Source of the DNA: Candidatus Saccharibacteria bacterium UBA2866
Lineage (GTDB): Bacteria > Patescibacteriota > Saccharimonadia > Saccharimonadales > Saccharimonadaceae
Assembly: GCA_002350545.1 (NCBI GenBank)
Contig: DEEY01000024.1
Location: 79,745-88,757, forward strand
Direction of reading: 5' to 3'
DNA: 9,013 nt
Positions 5,780 to 9,013 of this stretch are shown one piece after another. Both the position numbers and the translations under genes were made by a program. Within the stretch, counting starts at the first letter, position 1. Each line of letters begins with the position of its first letter. The notes beneath the pieces were generated by a model, which had not been told where the DNA came from, did not search any database, and saw nothing but the letters and a program-made list of their open reading frames with translations.

Positions 5780-6008
5780 CTTGTGTAAAACCATGTGCAA
5801 ACCGTATAGTAAAACTCGTGTATTTTTCTGTGCAATTCTAAACTTCCTTCAAAAATATGTGCATATCTCGTCTTTTTCACAAATTTTTTCCCACTTTTTC
5901 ACAACTTTTCACACCACCTTCCTACCACTGTTTTTTAACTATTTTATCCACTATTCCACCGAGCCTACTAATACTACTATTAATAATTTTATAGAAAGGA
6001 TTTAAAAA
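5771..6008. other. Probable oriC (dnaA-dnaN region)
   Basis: No gene is seen in the 229 bp between dnaA and dnaN. Exact matches to TTWTNCACA are TGTGTAAAA on the plus strand at 5782-5790 (a minus-strand box) and TTTTTCACA at 5873-5881 and 5895-5903. One-mismatch boxes lie at 5771-5779, 5794-5802 and 5858-5866 (minus) and at 5905-5913 and 5944-5952 (plus). Left-hand boxes all point left and right-hand boxes all point right. The last box is followed by a 12-nt spacer, a DnaA-trio-like run and AT-rich DNA up to the dnaN Shine-Dalgarno sequence (AGAAAGGA, 5993-6000). This order resembles the unwinding half of the Bacillus subtilis origin. No convincing separate dnaN promoter was found; a weak TATAGT at 5805-5810 is possible. 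Confidence 0.82.
5965..5985 (+). promoter_or_regulatory. DnaA-trio-like unwinding element
   Basis: Seven consecutive triplets read CTA CTA ATA CTA CTA TTA ATA. The complementary strand, read 3' to 5', is GAT GAT TAT GAT GAT AAT TAT. Every triplet has A in the middle, close to the published DnaA-trio pattern 3'-[G/A]A[T/A]-5', with two units deviating at the first base. The run starts 12 nt after a near-consensus DnaA box (5944-5952) and leads into AT-rich DNA, as in a basal origin element. The DnaA filament would enter the single strand here. Confidence 0.72.
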
Positions 6009-7109
6009 ATGAAAATAAAAGTAACACAAGAAAAGTTAAGTAAAGCCTTAAATAATGTCAGTAGGATTGCTATAGGTAAAGTAACCTTGCCTATTTTAAA
6101 CAATGTCCTTATCCGTGTAGATAATAAAAAAGTCTCCTTAGTTACCACTAATTTAGATATGGCTATTATGGATTTCCTCCCTGTTTCAAGTTCCGAAGAT
6201 GGTGTAGTTACCGTACCAGCTAAACTTCTCGCTGAATTTGTTTCCAACCTTCCCAAGGGTGAAACTATTGAAATCAACAGTAAAGATACTAAGGTAGAAA
6301 TCAAAGCCGGAAAGTACTCCTCGATTATTAATGGGGTAGTTGCCGATGATTTTCCTGAACTCCCTGAAATAGACGAGAAAAAAGCCGTTATTTATAAAAT
6401 AGGAGTTGATGAATTTAAAAATAGTATTGGTCAAGTAATAATTGCAAGTAGTAATGATTTGACTCGCCCTGCTCTTACCGGAGTGTATTTTAATACTTAT
6501 AGTAATAAACTCGCTATCGCCGCCACCGATGGTTATAGGTTAGCTGAAAAAATCATCATTGACCAAGTTGAGAGTGAGGTTAAAGCAATTGTGCCGGCTA
6601 GTTCTCTTCAGGAAGTTCTTCGCTCTATTGGAGAAGATACGGAAGAAATCGAAATCTCTTTCAACGATGATTTAGTTCGCTTCCGCCTCGGTGAAGTTGA
6701 AATCATTTCTAAATTAATTAATGCTAGTTACCCAGATTATCAAAAGCTTATTCCTAAAGATAATGATATTAAAGTCACCTTAGACCGTGAAGAATTAATT
6801 AGGGTGACTAAGCTAGCCGCCTTGTTTGCTCGCTCTGTTGGCGGCTCTATTATCTGTGAAACAAAATCTCCTGATAAATTCTCAGTTAAATCTATCGCTA
6901 ATGAGTTTGGTGAAAACGATTCTGAGATTGAAACCAACGTTGATAAAGATGGTCGCGTTAACTTTAATTCTCGCTTCCTCATTGATGCACTCAACGCCTT
7001 AGAGAGTAAAGACATTGAATTTGAATTTTCAAGCCGTGTTACCCCTACGGTTCTTCGTAATAAAAAAGATAAAAAATATACTCATATTGTAATGCCATTA
7101 AGTTCATAA
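6009..7109 (+). CDS. dnaN: DNA polymerase III beta subunit (sliding clamp)
   Basis: DnaN forms the ring-shaped dimer that holds DNA polymerase III and repair enzymes on DNA. The 366 residues equal the Escherichia coli length. Three repeated clamp domains fit about 1-122, 128-247 and 252-366. Family segments are visible: KVTLPILNNVLI (24-35), TRPALTGVYF (152-161), AATDGYRLAE (171-180), YPDYQKLIP (241-249), FNSRFLIDAL (319-328) and the C-terminal HIVMPL (359-364), which borders the hydrophobic peptide-binding pocket. The start is supported by AGAAAGGA 8 nt upstream. recF begins on the base after the TAA stop, so the two are probably translated in a coupled way. Its C and G contents are nearly equal, unlike dnaA and the genes to the left, which are clearly C-rich. 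Confidence 0.98.
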   Translation: MKIKVTQEKLSKALNNVSRIAIGKVTLPILNNVLIRVDNKKVSLVTTNLDMAIMDFLPVSSSEDGVVTVPAKLLAEFVSNLPKGETIEINSKDTKVEIKAGKYSSIINGVVADDFPELPEIDEKKAVIYKIGVDEFKNSIGQVIIASSNDLTRPALTGVYFNTYSNKLAIAATDGYRLAEKIIIDQVESEVKAIVPASSLQEVLRSIGEDTEEIEISFNDDLVRFRLGEVEIISKLINASYPDYQKLIPKDNDIKVTLDREELIRVTKLAALFARSVGGSIICETKSPDKFSVKSIANEFGENDSEIETNVDKDGRVNFNSRFLIDALNALESKDIEFEFSSRVTPTVLRNKKDKKYTHIVMPLSS

Positions 7110-8102
7110 ATGATTATTAAATCTATTAAACTCACTAATTTTCGAAATCACAGTACCTATAAACTAACCTGTGAAGATGAAACCTCATTAATTTTGGGTA
7201 GCAATGGATGGGGTAAAACCTCTGTTCTTGAAGCTATATACATCTTAACTCGTGGTAAGAGTTTTCGTGCTACTGATTCCGAAATACTAAATCATAACGC
7301 CGATTATTATCGCATCGAACTAGAATACACTAGTGGCGAAATAACTACCGCCACCTACGATGGTAAAACCAAAAACTTTATTATCCTAGATAAAAAAACC
7401 AAAAGATTACCTAAAAAATATAAATACCCAATCATCCTCTTCCTCCCATCCGACCTTAATTTAATTAGTCATTCCCCTGGACGTCGTCGCGAGTATTTTG
7501 ATCGCATTTTTAGTGAGTTTGACGATTCATATAGTACTAGTCTTAGTAAATATCAAAAAGCCCTAAAACAACGCAACGAGCTCTTAAAAACCGATTCTCT
7601 AACTAAAGACACCCTCTTCTCATGGAACTTAATGCTTGCTAAATATGGCACCAATCTTACTAAACTACGTAGTGAATTTATTAATGAAATAAATTCAAAC
7701 CTTACCAACGTCTATCGTTCAATTGCGGAGAATACCGACGAAATTAATATTGTTTATCAAACTGAAGCTCCAGAATCAGAACAAAAATACCTCTCTCGCC
7801 TCGAAGACTGTTTTGAGCGTGACCACTACTTGGGGCACACTACTTTTGGTATCCATCGCGACGATTACCTGTTTGAGTTTAACCATAGTTTAGCTGATGG
7901 CTCCGCTTCACGTGGTGAAACCCGTTCCATTATTCTTGCTCTTAAGTTTATTGAAGCCGATTTAGTTTATCAAAAACTCCATCAAAAACCAATTATCCTA
8001 CTAGATGATGTCTTCTCTGAACTAGATGAAACCCGCCGCCGCCACTTAGTTAAAAACTTCAAAGATAACCAGGTAATCATCACTAGTGTTGATATGATAT
8101 AA
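7110..8102 (+). CDS. recF: DNA replication and repair protein RecF
   Basis: RecF is an SMC/ABC-type ATPase that, with RecO and RecR, loads RecA at single-strand gaps. In the 330-residue protein the Walker A motif is GSNGWGKT (30-37). The N-terminal LTNFRNH (8-14) and GKSFRATD (49-56) are typical. GIHRDD (247-252) corresponds to the usual GPHRDD. The ABC signature is ASRGETRS (266-273). Walker B is PIILLDD (294-300), followed by the D-loop SELD (303-306). The length is somewhat short: the protein stops soon after VIITSVD, where longer homologues continue by some tens of residues. The start codon directly follows the dnaN stop, with no Shine-Dalgarno sequence, which implies translational coupling. 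The TAA stop (8100-8102) lies inside the -10 hexamer of the next gene. Confidence 0.96.
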   Translation: MIIKSIKLTNFRNHSTYKLTCEDETSLILGSNGWGKTSVLEAIYILTRGKSFRATDSEILNHNADYYRIELEYTSGEITTATYDGKTKNFIILDKKTKRLPKKYKYPIILFLPSDLNLISHSPGRRREYFDRIFSEFDDSYSTSLSKYQKALKQRNELLKTDSLTKDTLFSWNLMLAKYGTNLTKLRSEFINEINSNLTNVYRSIAENTDEINIVYQTEAPESEQKYLSRLEDCFERDHYLGHTTFGIHRDDYLFEFNHSLADGSASRGETRSIILALKFIEADLVYQKLHQKPIILLDDVFSELDETRRRHLVKNFKDNQVIITSVDMI

Positions 8103-8103
8103 T
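8095..8103 (+). promoter_or_regulatory. Extended -10 promoter of the RNA methyltransferase gene
   Basis: TGA plus TATAAT (8098-8103) overlaps the recF stop codon. The predicted start near 8110 is 2 nt before the ATG at 8112, giving a leaderless mRNA. No Shine-Dalgarno sequence is seen. An earlier ATG at 8105 would be left out of the transcript and in any case meets a stop after four codons. Confidence 0.62.
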
Positions 8104-8111
8104 AATGCCAT

Positions 8112-9013
8112 ATGATTAAGGTTGAAAAAATAATACCTGGTGGCCAGGCTTTGGGAACACTAGATAATGGTAAGAAGATATTTTTTTGGAATGCTCTCCC
8201 TGGTGAAATCGTAGAAGAATATGATATCACCAAGCAAAAATCTCATTTTATTGAAGCAATTGCTACTAAAGTTTCAAATCCTTCTAAATACCGTGTTAGT
8301 CCCCATGATGAGTGTTATCTCTCTACATCCCCTTGGCAAATCATTGATTATGATTACGAATTAGCACTAAAACAAGACATAGTTACTGAAATATTTCGCG
8401 AACACCAAATAGATATCAATAATCCCGAAATCTTTACTGATGGTAAAGACTATCACTATCGTAATAAAATGGAATATGCTCTTTACTGGGATAATAATAC
8501 TAACAAAATTGAACTTGCTTTTCATGCCCGTGGCTCTCACCGTAAAATACCTATTACAAAATCCAGTATTGAACGCCCTGAAATTTTCAAAACCGCAACA
8601 GGGATAATTGATATATTAAATAGTAATAACGAGGAAGCCCGCACTTATCAATCGCTTCTTCTCCGCTGTAATCAAAACGGTGAAGTTTCTGGCGGACTCT
8701 ATGAAAACCATAAACCCCACCCAGTCTTTAAAAACCTTACCGATTCCCTGCTTGATCGGGAGTATTCTTATTCTCCAAACGGCTTCTTTCAAATAAACCT
8801 ACCAGTTTATGAAATGGCCTTAAAAGAAATAAAAAAGCACATTAACACCGATAAAGTCCTTGACCTCTACTCCGGAGTCGGCACCATCGGCCTCTCCGTC
8901 GCCAGCGACAAACACCTCACCTTGGTCGAATGCGATAAATCTGCTTTTCGCGAGTTGGAAAACAATTGTAGAAGGCATAATGATGCCGCTTTCGAGGAGC
9001 ATATTTTCCGACG
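8112..9013 (+). CDS. TrmA/RlmC/RlmD-family RNA m5U methyltransferase, C-terminus cut
   Basis: This family uses S-adenosylmethionine to make 5-methyluridine in tRNA (U54) or 23S rRNA; which target applies here cannot be told. The frame is open for 300 codons from ATG 8112 to the right edge. Residues 1-60 resemble a TRAM RNA-binding domain (IIPGGQALGTL, then LPGEIVE at 29-35). YRNKMEYAL (116-124) and NGFFQIN (223-229) are family hallmarks. VLDLYSGVGTIGLSVAS (249-265) is the SAM-binding motif I, and VECD (272-275) ends the next strand. The catalytic cysteine region lies beyond the window. The usual iron-sulfur stretch after the TRAM domain is altered to SPHDECYLSTSPWQ (63-76), keeping one of the expected cysteines, so a cluster is probably absent. 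The gene follows recF by 9 nt. Confidence 0.9.
   Translation, partial: MIKVEKIIPGGQALGTLDNGKKIFFWNALPGEIVEEYDITKQKSHFIEAIATKVSNPSKYRVSPHDECYLSTSPWQIIDYDYELALKQDIVTEIFREHQIDINNPEIFTDGKDYHYRNKMEYALYWDNNTNKIELAFHARGSHRKIPITKSSIERPEIFKTATGIIDILNSNNEEARTYQSLLLRCNQNGEVSGGLYENHKPHPVFKNLTDSLLDREYSYSPNGFFQINLPVYEMALKEIKKHINTDKVLDLYSGVGTIGLSVASDKHLTLVECDKSAFRELENNCRRHNDAAFEEHIFR

Noticed and set aside
5805..5810. TATAGT as a dnaN promoter
   Set aside because: No TG extension or -35 element, and the leader would run through the whole oriC. Left as a weak possibility only.
5649..6005. Plus-strand frame running from the dnaA 3' end into the intergenic region
   Set aside because: Its first part is an out-of-frame copy of dnaA, and the rest is low-complexity Phe/Ser/Thr-rich sequence read through DnaA boxes and the trio element.
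296..8102. Alternative genetic code (TGA as Gly or Trp), found in some Patescibacteria
   Set aside because: All complete genes read full length without in-frame TGA, and all eight stops are TAA. Standard code is enough.
8105..8119. Earlier ATG at 8105 as start of the methyltransferase
   Set aside because: This frame gives M-P-Y-D and then TAA. The ATG at 8112 opens the full-length family match.
8820..9002. Minus-strand open frame of 60 codons inside the methyltransferase gene
   Set aside because: It lies opposite a well-supported coding region with conserved motif I and shows no family features or start signals.
1..9013. CRISPR array, insertion sequence, prophage or toxin-antitoxin pair
   Set aside because: No spaced direct repeats, transposase, integrase or paired small genes were found. 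The window is a core replication-origin region.

Overview
The window carries the dnaA/dnaN origin neighbourhood of a small-genome bacterium. Patescibacteria (CPR), most likely Saccharibacteria, is the best guess. The guess rests on overall resemblance: AT-rich but C-rich coding strands, very short intergenic gaps, a LytR-CpsA-Psr protein beside the origin, a KhpB without the usual N-terminal domain, and a TrmA/RlmD-type methyltransferase that lacks most iron-sulfur cysteines. No 16S gene is present, so the taxonomy is an inference. All eight complete genes end in TAA and read cleanly in the standard bacterial code.

Layout. At 1-276 (minus) is the N-terminal part of a LexA-like winged-helix protein. 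It is divergent from a long LytR-CpsA-Psr protein (296-1978, plus) across only 19 bp. Next comes a GC-rich, almost fully paired 99-nt inverted repeat (1976-2074). The plus-strand block rnpA-yidC-khpB follows (2096-4016) and ends at a bidirectional terminator shared with the convergent rpmH (4054-4191, minus). The 229-bp rpmH/dnaA divergent region holds four identical DnaA boxes. dnaA (4421-5779) is followed by a 229-bp gene-free region. That region has more DnaA boxes, a DnaA-trio-like run and an AT-rich stretch just before dnaN, and is the probable unwinding site of oriC. dnaN and recF are fused at a TAA/ATG junction. An RNA m5U methyltransferase gene starts at 8112 and runs off the right edge.

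How the parts fit. DnaA, the beta clamp and RecF are the replication initiation, processivity and gap-repair proteins. RnpA, L34, YidC and KhpB serve tRNA maturation, the ribosome, membrane insertion and RNA binding, and usually sit beside dnaA. Here rpmH keeps its usual place divergent from dnaA, but rnpA-yidC-khpB is flipped relative to the common bacterial arrangement.

The most notable feature outside the genes is the promoter architecture. Five genes (LexA-like, LCP, rnpA, yidC, methyltransferase) have a TATAAT hexamer only 7-9 nt before the ATG and no Shine-Dalgarno sequence, which predicts leaderless mRNAs. dnaA, dnaN, khpB and rpmH have clear Shine-Dalgarno sequences. No CRISPR array, insertion sequence, tRNA or rRNA was seen, and I found no clear novel multi-gene system. 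The candidates for something undescribed are the hairpin at 1976-2074 and the leaderless promoter set.
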